The notes: generated by a model from the letters alone, not told the origin. 64,000 nt of DNA from Paraburkholderia elongata (GCF_013177735.1 NZ_WOEZ01000117.1:24087-88086), one strand, 5' to 3'; positions 47,042 to 55,630 are shown, numbered from the stretch's first letter. Made by a program: numbers and translations.

Positions 47042-48202
47042 TCAGCCTCTCTGGTTGAAGCGGCGCCCGACAAGGACGGAAGCAATATTCGTCTTCTGGA
47101 CGTCGATCGTGCCGCCTGCGATGCCCCAGGCATAGCTGTCGCGCACACGCTGCTCCATGCGGTATTCCTGGGAATAGCCATAGCCTCCCATAATCTGCAG
47201 GCCTTTCGATGCGACCTCGACAACCATCTCGTTGGAGAAGCACTTGGCGAGCGAGGAATCGAGAATCGAAGGCAGGCCCTGGGCTGCATTGACCGCCGCG
47301 CGATAGATGAGCAGGCGCGCCGCCTCAACCTTCATCGCCATTTCGGCAAGCTTCATCTGGATCGCTTGAAAGTCCACGATGGGCTTGCCAAATTGTTCGC
47401 GGTCCTGCGCGTAGGCCGTTGCCTCTTCGAGCGCAGCGGCGGCGATGCCAAGACCCATGGTGGCGTTGCCGCAGCGTTCCAAGCTGAACGCGCTCATCAA
47501 TTTGCTGAAGCCGCTCTTGGGGACGATGACATTGTCTTTTGGCACACGCACTTCGTCGAGGTAGATGTCGGCGGAGGGAATTCCGCGGAAGCCCATGAGC
47601 CGTTCCGGACGGCCAAAGCTGATCCCCTTGCGCTCCTTCTCGACCAGAATCGCCCCGATACCTTTCGCGCCCGGCTCATTGTCGAAACGGCAGTAGACGA
47701 TATAAAAATCCGAATGACCGCCGCCCGAGCACCAGCGTTTCTGACCGGTGACGACGATCTCGTCACCCTCAATACGTGCCGCAGTTTTGAGGTCGGTAAG
47801 CGCCGTGCCTGCCGATGGCTCCGACATGGAGACCGCTACGATCGCTTCGCCCTGAACGACCTGCGGGATAATACGGGCCTTGATGCTATCGGATGCGAAA
47901 TGCTCGATCGTGCGCACGGGGCCGGTCGCACTCTCAAAGATCGGCCACGCGACAGCCGGCGAGATCATTGCGAACTGCTCAAGAATCAGCAGTGCTTCCA
48001 AATGACCGAGCCCAAGTCCGCCATAGATTTCGGGCAGGTTGACACCGAGAAACCCCATCTCGGCATAACGTTTGCGCATCGATTTGGGGAGGGGCATCCC
48101 CTTTTCCTCCATCTCCCGCGACAAATCCATCAGTTCCGCGCGCGCGAACTTGCGCGCCGTTTCCTGCAGTTCTTTCTGCTCGTCGGTAAGCTGAAAATCC
48201 AC
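47042..48202 (-). CDS. acyl-CoA dehydrogenase family protein lacking the usual catalytic Glu
   Basis: A 386-residue flavoprotein with all structural marks of acyl-CoA dehydrogenases: the start MDFQLTDEQKELQ, the FAD/substrate segment V-S-M-S-E-P-S-A-G-T, the QKRWCSGGG segment, Q-D-R-E-Q-F-G-K-P-I and Q-I-M-G-G-Y-G-Y. The C-terminal stretch that normally contains the base Glu (Y-E-G-T) reads W-G-I-A-G-G-T, so that residue is Gly. In some subfamilies the base lies elsewhere. It starts with GTG (48,202), supported by AAGGAA seven bases upstream, and is the first gene of a minus-strand block reaching 41,281. Confidence 0.88.
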   Translation of the reverse strand: MDFQLTDEQKELQETARKFARAELMDLSREMEEKGMPLPKSMRKRYAEMGFLGVNLPEIYGGLGLGHLEALLILEQFAMISPAVAWPIFESATGPVRTIEHFASDSIKARIIPQVVQGEAIVAVSMSEPSAGTALTDLKTAARIEGDEIVVTGQKRWCSGGGHSDFYIVYCRFDNEPGAKGIGAILVEKERKGISFGRPERLMGFRGIPSADIYLDEVRVPKDNVIVPKSGFSKLMSAFSLERCGNATMGLGIAAAALEEATAYAQDREQFGKPIVDFQAIQMKLAEMAMKVEAARLLIYRAAVNAAQGLPSILDSSLAKCFSNEMVVEVASKGLQIMGGYGYSQEYRMEQRVRDSYAWGIAGGTIDVQKTNIASVLVGRRFNQRG

Positions 48203-48468
48203 TGGTCGATTCCTTACTCTCTTAACGTTTTAAGTTCGATCGCCATGTCTGCCCGACGACCTGTCGTGCTGCCAACCCCGCTTTTGGCCACGGGGATCGA
48301 CATGGAGAACTGGCAGTTGCCGAATGCCGCCCTCCTAGCCGCTCGGCAGGATCCCTGCGGAGAAGCGCTCCTCAATTCGTTGCATTGACACACACCAATA
48401 CCCGCCCTTCGCGTACACCGCCCCTAGCACGTCGGGAACCGCACAACATGTGCGAACAGTGTGGCGCT

Positions 48469-48560
48469 GATGCGGATTTGGTCACGCCGTTCAGGTGTCA
48501 TCGCCGCGAAGGGTCCTAAACCGATGTCGGCGACTTCTAACACTTTTACCGCGGAGTTCG
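48469..48560 (-). pseudogene. short racemase (CaiB/BaiF) fragment
   Basis: The minus strand reads S-A-V-K-V-L-E-V-A-D-I-G-L-G-P-F-A-A-M, then R-R-D-Q-I-R-I. This corresponds to the first 35 residues of the intact racemase at 22,979 (SGVKVLEFAGIGPAPFAAM...ADVIRI). Nothing else of the gene is left. Confidence 0.75.
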
Positions 48561-48650
48561 GATCCCTAGCCGTCGATCCACCCCTTTTCTGAACACACCG
48601 CGTGTGGTTGGAACCGTCATACTGCCACAAGATACGCAGTTGTCAAGACC

Positions 48651-48672
48651 AGTATCATGTTAGTATCATATT
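48651..48672 (+). repeat. tandem 11-bp direct repeat upstream of the acyl-CoA ligase
   Basis: AGTATCATGTT followed directly by AGTATCATATT, ten of eleven bases identical, about 215 bp before the ligase ATG. One turn of helix spacing suits a regulator that binds side by side, but chance cannot be excluded. Confidence 0.35.
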
Positions 48673-48888
48673 GGTGCCGGACTAACAAAACCTGCGACTA
48701 GAGTTGAAGAGAGGAATGCAAATGATGGTCAACAGGTCTCGCGTCTCGACCGCGGAAGCTCGCGGGATAAGATATTTCCAGACCAGTGCCTCAACGCCCA
48801 CCACATTCGTGGGGCGAGGTTCTGAGTTGCCAAACCAGGAATCCCGCTGAACACGCGAGGTATTCCATCCACTTTGTCGGAGGCTTTG

Positions 48889-50499
48889 ATGGTTAACGCA
48901 CGACATGTTGCCGGCGACGCCGTCGATTTCGACGCGATGCGCACGCTCGGAGACATCGCCCGATATCAAGCGCGACATCGCCCACGCGCTGTTGCGTTGA
49001 GTTTCGAAGGCCGCGAAATCGACTATGAGACTTTCAATCGCCACTCAAACCAGGTAGCGAACAAACTTCTCCAGCAAGGCGTCTCGAAGGGACAGCGGAT
49101 CGCCTACATTGGCAAGAATAGCGACTACTTCTATGAGATTCTATTCGGCGCCGCCAAGGTCGGCGCCGTCATGACGTCGATCGGCTGGCGACTGGCGCCG
49201 GCCGAGATCGCATACATGTTGGAAGACAGCGGAGCCGCCTTGCTATTCGCGGGTCCCGAGGTCGAAGTCCAGGTGCGCGAAGCGTTGCGACTGGTCGGGC
49301 ATCCGGTGGAAGTGGTCGCACTTGAGCCATGCGGCCTCTCGTCCGTGCTCTTCGAAGTCTGGCGGAGCAAAGGCAGCCCCCAGAACGTGGAATTCCGGCC
49401 CAGCGAAGAAGACGTGGTGCTGCAGCTTTACACGTCCGGCACGACCGGACGCCCGAAGGGCGCCATGCTAGCGCATCGCAGCATTCTTAGCGTGCGCCGC
49501 GCCGCCTCCAAAGCCGGGCTGAACTGGAGCGCCTGGAACGCCGACGACATCAACCTGGCCGCGATGCCGGTTTTCCATGTCGGTGGCAGCGTCTGGGGCA
49601 TTGTCGGTCTCTTCCATGGCGTCAAGTCGATTGTCGTCCGGGAGTTCGACCCGCTCAAGGTACTGGACTTCATTGAGCAGCACAATATCTCAAAGATCTT
49701 CATGGTTCCTTCGGCCCTCCGCATCGTGGTGAACGAACCGCGTGCGCGCCAGGTGGATTTCAGCCGACTGCGCTATATCATCTATGGTTCTTCGCCGATG
49801 CCGCTCGATCTTCTTCGCCAATGCATGGATGTGTTCGGCTGCGGCTTTTGCCAAACCTATGGGCTGACAGAGACGTGCGGGACGATCGTCTATCTTCCGC
49901 CGGAGGATCATGATAGGTCGGGAAATCAGCGCATGCGCTCTGCGGGCATTCCGATGCCTGGTGTGGAGATCAAAGTCGTCGACGAACAGGGCCGGACACT
50001 TCCTCCCGGTACGGTTGGCGAAATCATGACGCGCTCCGAGGCCAACATGGTGGGTTATTGGGGTATGCCGGAGGCCACGGCTCGCGCGCTGGACCCCGAG
50101 GGATGGCTGCGAACAGGCGACGCCGGTTATACGGACGAGGACGGCTATCTTTACATCAGCGATCGAATCAAGGACATGATCATCTCCGGTGCCGAAAACA
50201 TCTATCCAGCCGAAGTGGAGAATGTGATCCACGATCATCCTGCGGTAGCCGACGTCGCGGTAATCGGGGTGCCCGACGAGAAATGGGGCGAGGCAGTGAA
50301 GGCAGTCGTCGTGCTCCATCCGGGCGCCGCCGCTGATGCAAGCGAGATCATCGCATTTGCCAAATCACGCGTGGCATCCTTCAAGGCGCCCAAGAGTGTC
50401 GACTTCGTCGACGCCCTGCCCCGTAACGCCGCCGGCAAGATTCTACGGCGCGAACTGCGCGAGCCATACTGGATCGGCCTCGAACGCCGCGTGAACTGA
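48889..50499 (+). CDS. AMP-forming acyl-CoA ligase (ANL superfamily)
   Basis: A 536-residue adenylate-forming ligase. The P-loop T-S-G-T-T-G-R-P-K-G is near residue 185, the Y-G-L-T-E-T-C-G motif near 325, G-W-L-R-T-G-D-A-G near 408, the hinge D-R-I-K-D-M-I-I-S-G-A-E-N, and the catalytic Lys in N-A-A-G-K-I-L-R. It activates a carboxylic acid with ATP and CoA, the entry step to beta-oxidation. ATG at 48,889 follows GGAGG. It is divergent from the acyl-CoA dehydrogenase block. Its decayed sister at 21,047-22,728 shows it is the surviving copy. Confidence 0.93.
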   Translation: MVNARHVAGDAVDFDAMRTLGDIARYQARHRPRAVALSFEGREIDYETFNRHSNQVANKLLQQGVSKGQRIAYIGKNSDYFYEILFGAAKVGAVMTSIGWRLAPAEIAYMLEDSGAALLFAGPEVEVQVREALRLVGHPVEVVALEPCGLSSVLFEVWRSKGSPQNVEFRPSEEDVVLQLYTSGTTGRPKGAMLAHRSILSVRRAASKAGLNWSAWNADDINLAAMPVFHVGGSVWGIVGLFHGVKSIVVREFDPLKVLDFIEQHNISKIFMVPSALRIVVNEPRARQVDFSRLRYIIYGSSPMPLDLLRQCMDVFGCGFCQTYGLTETCGTIVYLPPEDHDRSGNQRMRSAGIPMPGVEIKVVDEQGRTLPPGTVGEIMTRSEANMVGYWGMPEATARALDPEGWLRTGDAGYTDEDGYLYISDRIKDMIISGAENIYPAEVENVIHDHPAVADVAVIGVPDEKWGEAVKAVVVLHPGAAADASEIIAFAKSRVASFKAPKSVDFVDALPRNAAGKILRRELREPYWIGLERRVN

Positions 50500-50865
50500 A
50501 GCAGAAGGCACCTCGGAGGTTGCACACACCAATCAATGATGACCCGAATGTATATCGATGGCTAACACCATCCGCCGTCCCCTCGACGTTCGCCGGACTG
50601 ACCACGTTACCCGATGATGACTGGCACCAAATCGGGGGCACCCCAGATAGCCATGGCGTCCTCGATAAAGCCCAGCGCAACAAGGGGCCGGGGGCCGTAT
50701 GGCGACACAACCGCGCGCTGCCATTAATTCTTGATCAATTGACAAAGAATAGAACCAAGGATAGTGTGTGGTTGTCCGACGGTCAATTTTGTCTGTGTGC
50801 CGTTCCGGAGACCATTATTCGGCGCAACGACAACTTTGCGCCTATCGATTCGGAGACTTTGACAA
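50500..50865. other. intergenic region
   Basis: About 365 bp between the ligase and the VOC gene. Short open frames exist on both strands, but none is recognisable. The sequence near 50,730-50,770 is AT-rich and could hold the promoter of the VOC gene. Confidence 0.3.
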
Positions 50866-51480
50866 GTGAACTACCTTCTTACCGAAAAGAAAAATCCAGT
50901 ATTCGAAATTGAGGGACTCAGTCACGTTGCCCTCGTTTCTGCCGACATGCAGCGCACCGTCGAGTTCTACCAAGGGGTCTTGGGCTTTCCGTTGATCAAG
51001 ACGACGGAGCTTCCTGGCGGTGGTGGTCAGCACTTCTTTTTCGATATGGGGGATGGAAAGAGTTCGCTGGCCTTCTTCTACTTTGCTAAAAAGCACGTGG
51101 CAGAGCCCGGAGTCACAGTGCCAAAACAGAATGTCGGAGATCCGTCCAGCGGGTTTGATCCGGACAACTACACGACCGCAATCGGATCGATGAACCACCT
51201 CTCGTTCCGTGTCGCACCCGAAAAATTGCCCGAATACAAGGAAAAGCTTGAGAGCCTCGGCATTTGGGTCTCGCCGATCATGTATCACTTCGGCAAGGAC
51301 GGTGCCAGCATTGGTGTTGCTCCTGATGAGCAGCCGTGGCTTACGTCGATTTACTTTCGCGATCCCGACGGTATTCAGTTGGAGTTCGGGGCTTGGTGGC
51401 GTCCGTTGACGGATAACGACATAAATCATAAGCCCGCAACGCGCGCGGATGCCCCGGCTGCATTCTGCCAGGGCGGCTGA
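50866..51480 (+). CDS. VOC-family (glyoxalase/dioxygenase-fold) protein
   Basis: A 204-residue vicinal-oxygen-chelate protein. It has I-E-G-L-S-H-V-A-L-V-S-A-D-M-Q-R-T-V-E-F-Y near residues 15-36, the M-N-H-L-S-F-R-V strand near 110 and a C-terminal Y-F-R-D-P-D-G-I-Q-L-E-F. His20, His112 and the last Glu are likely metal ligands. The fold includes glyoxalases, epimerases and extradiol dioxygenases; which reaction applies is not clear. It starts with GTG at 50,866, with GGAG about ten bases upstream. It follows the acyl-CoA ligase on the same strand. Confidence 0.83.
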   Translation: MNYLLTEKKNPVFEIEGLSHVALVSADMQRTVEFYQGVLGFPLIKTTELPGGGGQHFFFDMGDGKSSLAFFYFAKKHVAEPGVTVPKQNVGDPSSGFDPDNYTTAIGSMNHLSFRVAPEKLPEYKEKLESLGIWVSPIMYHFGKDGASIGVAPDEQPWLTSIYFRDPDGIQLEFGAWWRPLTDNDINHKPATRADAPAAFCQGG

Positions 51481-51689
51481 AGCCGACACCGCACAACAAT
51501 GGTGCTCCGAAAAAAGAGCCTTATGGCGGTAGAGTCGGGTAACGGGGAGAAGCAAGCCCCGAACGGCGTCAAAGGCAAGGTTGTCCTCCCTGCCGGAGCG
51601 GCCGGCCGGCAAGGAGTTGGCAAGGCACGACTCCTCGCGCAGGTCAGCGAAACGGCATTTTGACCTGAGTTCACGAAAAAGGCCGGGAG

Positions 51690-51939
51690 ATCGCTATCGT
51701 CTGTTGAGGGGCGTAATATTCGGCCAGCGCGACTTTTCGAACGGATCGGGTTGGATGAGAGTGGAGATACACCAATGATCCATGCCAACCCGCCAGAAGC
51801 GCGCGAGCAACTCTCCCGAATGATTCCGATGCAGCGTCTCGGAACTCCCAAGGAGGTCGCGAGCACTGCCGTTTTCCTGGCATCGGACTCGGCAGGGTAT
51901 GTCGCGGGTGCAGAGTTGAAAGTCGCCGGCGATATCTGA
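51690..51939 (+). pseudogene. C-terminal fragment of an SDR
   Basis: Reads D-T-P-M-I-H-A-N-P-P-E-A-R-E, then I-P-M-Q-R-L-G-T-P-K-E-V-A-S-T-A-V-F-L-A-S-D-S-A-G-Y-V-A-G-A-E-L. This is the substrate-loop and C-terminal part of a short-chain dehydrogenase. No Rossmann or catalytic Y-x-x-x-K part precedes it, and the final G-G of the family is replaced by A-G-D-I and a stop. Confidence 0.8.
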
Positions 51940-52190
51940 ACCAAGGCGCACCTAGGCACTATCGCGAGATGCCGGGTGCGGTGATCCGAATGCTAGCCCG
52001 ATGGGTGTGAACAAGATTGACGGCAAATGCCGCGATCACCCAAGATATCGAGGTAGTTGTCTACCGATGGGTTACCCGCCCGCCAAGCGAAAATCAACAC
52101 TGCCCCGCCGTGAATAGTTGCGCGCGGGGTGGCTGCGGACATCCATCATTGGTTTTGCCTTTCCAGCAGGATTGAATAACAACGTACACC

Positions 52191-52844
52191 ATGAATGCGT
52201 CTCCTGACATTCCTTTCGTGAAAAGGCCCGCCAAATCCCCCGGCCGAAAGCCACCGACCCAGATGCTCGAGCACATTCTCGACACGGCTTTCGAGGCTTT
52301 TGCTGCGCACGGTTACGAAGGGGCATCAATGCGGAAGATCGCCGCTGATGCCGGAACAACGATCCAGCGCATGGTCTACCACTTTCCTTCCAAGGAAGCG
52401 CTTTGGGAGGCGGTAATGAGCCGCATCGTCCAGCGTTTCGACGAACGTCATCGCCGAATGCTTAATGAGTGCCGGGGTAAGGCGGCATCGGTGAAGCTTC
52501 ACCGCTTGATTGGCGACATGGTCCACTTCCTGGCGGAATTTCCAGGCGTTCACCGGATCATGACTTTCGAGGCGGCCCATCCCAGTCCGCGGCTGAAGTG
52601 GCTCTACGACAATCACTTGAAGTCCCGGGTCGAGGAAACCGTTGACATCATAAAGGCGGCGCAGCGCGAACGCGCTATTCGGCAGACCGACCCGATGCGT
52701 CTCTACTACGCGATACTCTCGATCGCCGCTGTACCATTCACCATTGCGGCCGAGTTCAAACTGACAACTGGCCGTGATCCCTTCGATCTTGAAGAAGTAG
52801 AAAGGACAATCGACCTTATCCGCGCCCTAATCATCAAGGAATGA
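52191..52844 (+). CDS. TetR/AcrR family transcriptional regulator
   Basis: A 217-residue, single-domain TetR repressor. The N-terminal HTH (about residues 30-70) reads ILDTAFEAFAAHGYEGASMRK..., with T-T-I-Q-R-M-V-Y-H-F-P-S-K in the recognition helix region. The C-terminal part is helical with a long ligand-binding domain. A basic, Pro-rich leader of about 24 residues precedes the HTH. No clear ribosome binding site is seen. Its target is unknown; it closes the catabolic region just before the insertion element. Confidence 0.88.
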   Translation: MNASPDIPFVKRPAKSPGRKPPTQMLEHILDTAFEAFAAHGYEGASMRKIAADAGTTIQRMVYHFPSKEALWEAVMSRIVQRFDERHRRMLNECRGKAASVKLHRLIGDMVHFLAEFPGVHRIMTFEAAHPSPRLKWLYDNHLKSRVEETVDIIKAAQRERAIRQTDPMRLYYAILSIAAVPFTIAAEFKLTTGRDPFDLEEVERTIDLIRALIIKE

Positions 52845-52959
52845 GAGTCTGCCGCATCATCACGGACGTTTTACGACTTAAATTGGGAGTGTTGAAAAAC
52901 TGGGGGAGCACGACACTTTGCACCAAGCTACCGCTGACACCCGTGATCCGAGGTGACAA

Positions 52960-54378
52960 ATGGATATGCATTGGATGATTTACCTGCAGCGTGAAGGTGT
53001 CGATGAGAAAGTACTGTTAGCTAAGTTTCAGCGCCCGCTCAAAGGAGCCACCCGGGCTGAATTTGGATAGTCGATGTCCGAGGGAAAAAATCTGCTTTCC
53101 AGCCTTCAACATGCGGTGGCCCAAGACCAGATCCGTGCCTACGGCGCTCAGCGTCGACGCTGCAGGCATTGCGGACGATACCGCCGCATAAAAGACTGGC
53201 GCCCTCGCGTCTTTGCGACCGCATTGGGCAGTGTCAGAGTTCGAGTGTCCCGACTGATATCCTGCTTGTGCACCCCTGAACCACGGTGCGAGAACGATGA
53301 GCCGGCGGATTTGCGATTCCCGGAGTGTCCGAAAGAAACCTTGCTACCGGGACGACGTACGCCGGAGCTTGCGTACCTGTGCGCGAAGCAAGGCGCCGCT
53401 GTCTCGTACCGATCTGCTGCGCGCAACGTCGCCGACCTCGCCGGGTTGCACACCCCGTCTCACGCCACTGTTCGCAATGAGACGCTCGACTGCGGTGAGC
53501 ACATTGAAGATGACCAGTTCCACGTCGGATGGTTCGCGGGAACCCAACGCCTTGACGGAGCCAGACACTTGCGTCTCGCAATAGACGGCACCGTGATCAC
53601 CGCGGTTCCGCAGGAAGATATGCGCAAGTTTGAAGCTATCGCGGGCCGCGTCGAACGTGACGGGATAGCGGCTCGACGATTCGCGTGCGTACTCCAGCGC
53701 CCGAGCCTGACGCGCGTGCTGGTCGCTGCGGCACTCGACCAGTGTGGTTGGGTTCGGTCCACAATGGTTGACGTGGTCACAGATGGTTCCCGGGGTATGC
53801 GATCGCTAGTAACGTCAGCGGCGCCTTGCGTCGCACCGAACATTCTCGACTGGTTCCACATCGGCATGAAACTTCACGCTGTGCGGTCGGCGCTCTGCGC
53901 GTACACGTTTCCTCTGTTCCAGCGACCCATGGTGATGCAACGATGCGAGCGACTATTAAATCGCGTGCGCGACAAGCTATGGCGTGGGCGGGGCGACGTG
54001 GCGACGTGGCGACGTGGCGACGTGGCGATTGAGATCGTACGCACGCGCATCGCTTCGCTGAATCTTGATATCGGATCTTTGACAAAGTTCTATGATCTGT
54101 GCGCGGGTACTGCGTCTCGCGCAGCCGCTCGATTGTTGTCTTTCCTCGTGAACAATCGCTGCGACCTTATCGACCATGAACAGGCTCGAATGGCCGGCCG
54201 TCAAGTATCGTCGGCGTCCGCCGAGTCGGTCATGAATCATTTGATAAACCGACGACTCACAAAACGTCAACAAACGAGGTGGTCGATGAAGGGTGCCCAC
54301 TACCTGCTGCAGACACGGGTCGAGCTACTCGACGGAAGGCTGGAGACCTGTTTCGCCAAGCGGTTCCCTCACTTTTGA
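52960..54378 (+). pseudogene. ISKra4-family-like transposase gene interrupted by an amber codon
   Basis: The frame begins near 52,960-52,966 with the family N-terminus M-H-W-M-I-Y-L-Q and stops at TAG (53,068-53,070). It then continues in the same frame from the ATG at 53,074 (MSEGKNLL) for 434 residues to 54,378. The rest has the Cys pair of a zinc-binding region (C-R-H-C-G), an internal D-G-T segment, D-W-F-H-I-G-M-K and the terminal K-R-Q-Q-T-R-W-S-M-K-G-A-H-Y-L-L-Q typical of ISKra4-type transposases. A 36-residue start followed by a restart may still give a product. Four copies of an 8-bp unit lie inside the gene. Element ends were not firmly located; likely about 52,900 and 54,420. Confidence 0.8.
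53993..54024 (+). repeat. four tandem copies of GCGACGTG inside the transposase gene
   Basis: Four perfect 8-bp units in a row. As 8 is not a multiple of 3, gain or loss of one unit would shift the reading frame. With four units the frame is open to the normal C-terminus. Confidence 0.9.
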
Positions 54379-54469
54379 TCGCCAGAGTTCGCTCAAAAGT
54401 AAAAGCGCCCGCCCCCCACTTTCCATCCACTCCCATAATTAACGAACGTCAACAGCAGGTCGCGCCTGC

Positions 54470-55129
54470 TCATTCCTCAGCCTTGCCGAGGCCACTCCAT
54501 ACGACCTTGACTGCCTTGCGGAAGGCATGCAGTTGCGAGGGGTTGTCTTCACTCCAGCGAAGGAAAATAACCAGGCCCTGGCAACTGGACACGATCAATG
54601 CGCCACGCAATTCGCGTTCTTCCATCGACAGTGCCGGATTGAATTCGCCAACGAGCTTCGCAAAAAGCCTCGTGAACTGCTTTTGTATCTCCACGACCAC
54701 ATCGCGCGCAAACGGTTCATGCAGCGCCAATCCCCAACTTTCGAAGATGGCTGCAGGCATCCCAGGTTTGACAAACTCGGCGAAAGCGTCGTCGATGATT
54801 GCTTCGAGCCGCGCCTGCGGGGAGCGGTTTCCGTTTTCGGCAAAGCCTCGAAAGCGTTCGAAGTACCGCTTTGCGACCTCCTCGATCGTGGCGCGCAACA
54901 GCGCTTCACGGGTCGAAAAATAGTGCTGTAACGTGCTCAGGCGAATGCCCGCATCATTGGCCACGCGGTTGATCGTGTACCCTGCGTAACCCGCCGCGAT
55001 CAGCACGTTGATCGATACATCGATGATCTCAGGCACCCGGCTCTCCCGATTGCCGCGCCGCCTCGTGAGTGTCGCGGTTCGTGGATCAAATATCGCTGCA
55101 GAAGTGAGGGTCAGTTTTTTCACGTGCAC
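54470..55129 (-). CDS. TetR/AcrR family transcriptional regulator
   Basis: A 219-residue single-domain TetR protein. The HTH (about residues 33-75) contains Y-T-I-N-R-V-A-N-D-A-G-I-R-L-S-T-L-Q-H-Y-F. The C-terminal helical part ends in K-V-V-W-S-G-L-G-K-A-E-E. Its start at 55,129 lies next to three AGGTT-N4-AACC palindromes between 55,137 and 55,290, which strongly suggests that it controls itself and the divergent gene set on the right. It lies directly right of the ISKra4-like element, so it belongs to the new region and not to the catabolic one. Confidence 0.88.
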   Translation of the reverse strand: MHVKKLTLTSAAIFDPRTATLTRRRGNRESRVPEIIDVSINVLIAAGYAGYTINRVANDAGIRLSTLQHYFSTREALLRATIEEVAKRYFERFRGFAENGNRSPQARLEAIIDDAFAEFVKPGMPAAIFESWGLALHEPFARDVVVEIQKQFTRLFAKLVGEFNPALSMEERELRGALIVSSCQGLVIFLRWSEDNPSQLHAFRKAVKVVWSGLGKAEE

Positions 55130-55136
55130 TCCGAAT

Positions 55137-55150
55137 AGGTTGTCTAACCT
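55137..55150. promoter_or_regulatory. TetR operator 1 (AGGTT-GTCT-AACCT)
   Basis: A perfect inverted repeat seven bases upstream of the TetR start codon at 55,129. It overlaps the expected ribosome binding/leader zone of that gene, consistent with autorepression. Confidence 0.65.
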
Positions 55151-55161
55151 GACTTAAGTAT

Positions 55162-55175
55162 AGGTTGAGAAACCG
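55162..55175. promoter_or_regulatory. TetR operator 2 (AGGTT-GAGA-AACCG)
   Basis: Same spacing and arms as operator 1 with one mismatch in the right arm, 25 bases further upstream. Confidence 0.55.
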
Positions 55176-55270
55176 GTTTTTCCCAAGCATCGACATGCCA
55201 AATGCCCAATTAATCAGCACTTCAATGAACAAATATCGTTTACCCTTGCGCTCGAATTAAGCGGTTGATT

Positions 55271-55290
55271 TATAGGTTATCTAACCTATA
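55271..55290. promoter_or_regulatory. TetR operator 3 (TATAGGTT-ATCT-AACCTATA)
   Basis: A perfect 20-base palindrome with eight-base arms. It is the best of the three sites and sits about 90 bp upstream of the plus-strand gene at 55,382. The TATA-rich arms may overlap a -10 element. Confidence 0.65.
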
Positions 55291-55381
55291 GTTGACGGTA
55301 AGGTAACCGACAAGACGTTGCAATGTTCCAGCCACGAATTGGCGGGACACGATGGTGGCGCCGCGGTGAGAGGAGAGCGAG

Positions 55382-55630
55382 ATGGGTTCCGGCAAGATGT
55401 GCTTGCGATCGCTGGTCGCAAAGTGGTTTGGGCACTCTGCGGTGGTGACGGTACGCGTGATGGAGTTCAGTCGCACACCATCGGATCGAAGGCGCTACGT
55501 GCGCATCGGCGTGATGCGGCCGGACGGAGGTTTGACGATCGTTTTCTTCCGGCACGACGACGGTTCGTGGAACGTGTTCCCGGCAAAGGCGAGCACGCCG
55601 GCGATGCGCGCCTACCCGCTTGCGGCATGA
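55382..55630 (+). CDS. small conserved protein (KWF...FFxHxDGxWxVFP type)
   Basis: An 82-residue protein that resembles the product of 4,116-4,355 along its whole length: L-R-S-L-V-A-K-W-F at the start and L-T-I-V-F-F-R-H-D-D-G-S-W-N-V-F-P near the end. Function unknown; likely cytosolic. GAGAGGAGAGCGAG precedes the ATG. It is the first gene to the right of the three TetR operators, so it is probably under that regulator, and it is followed after 38 bp by another small gene. Confidence 0.65.
   Translation: MGSGKMCLRSLVAKWFGHSAVVTVRVMEFSRTPSDRRRYVRIGVMRPDGGLTIVFFRHDDGSWNVFPAKASTPAMRAYPLAA

Noticed and set aside
54001..54024. Possible CRISPR-like short repeat array
   Set aside because: The unit is 8 bp without spacers; it is a simple tandem repeat inside a transposase gene.
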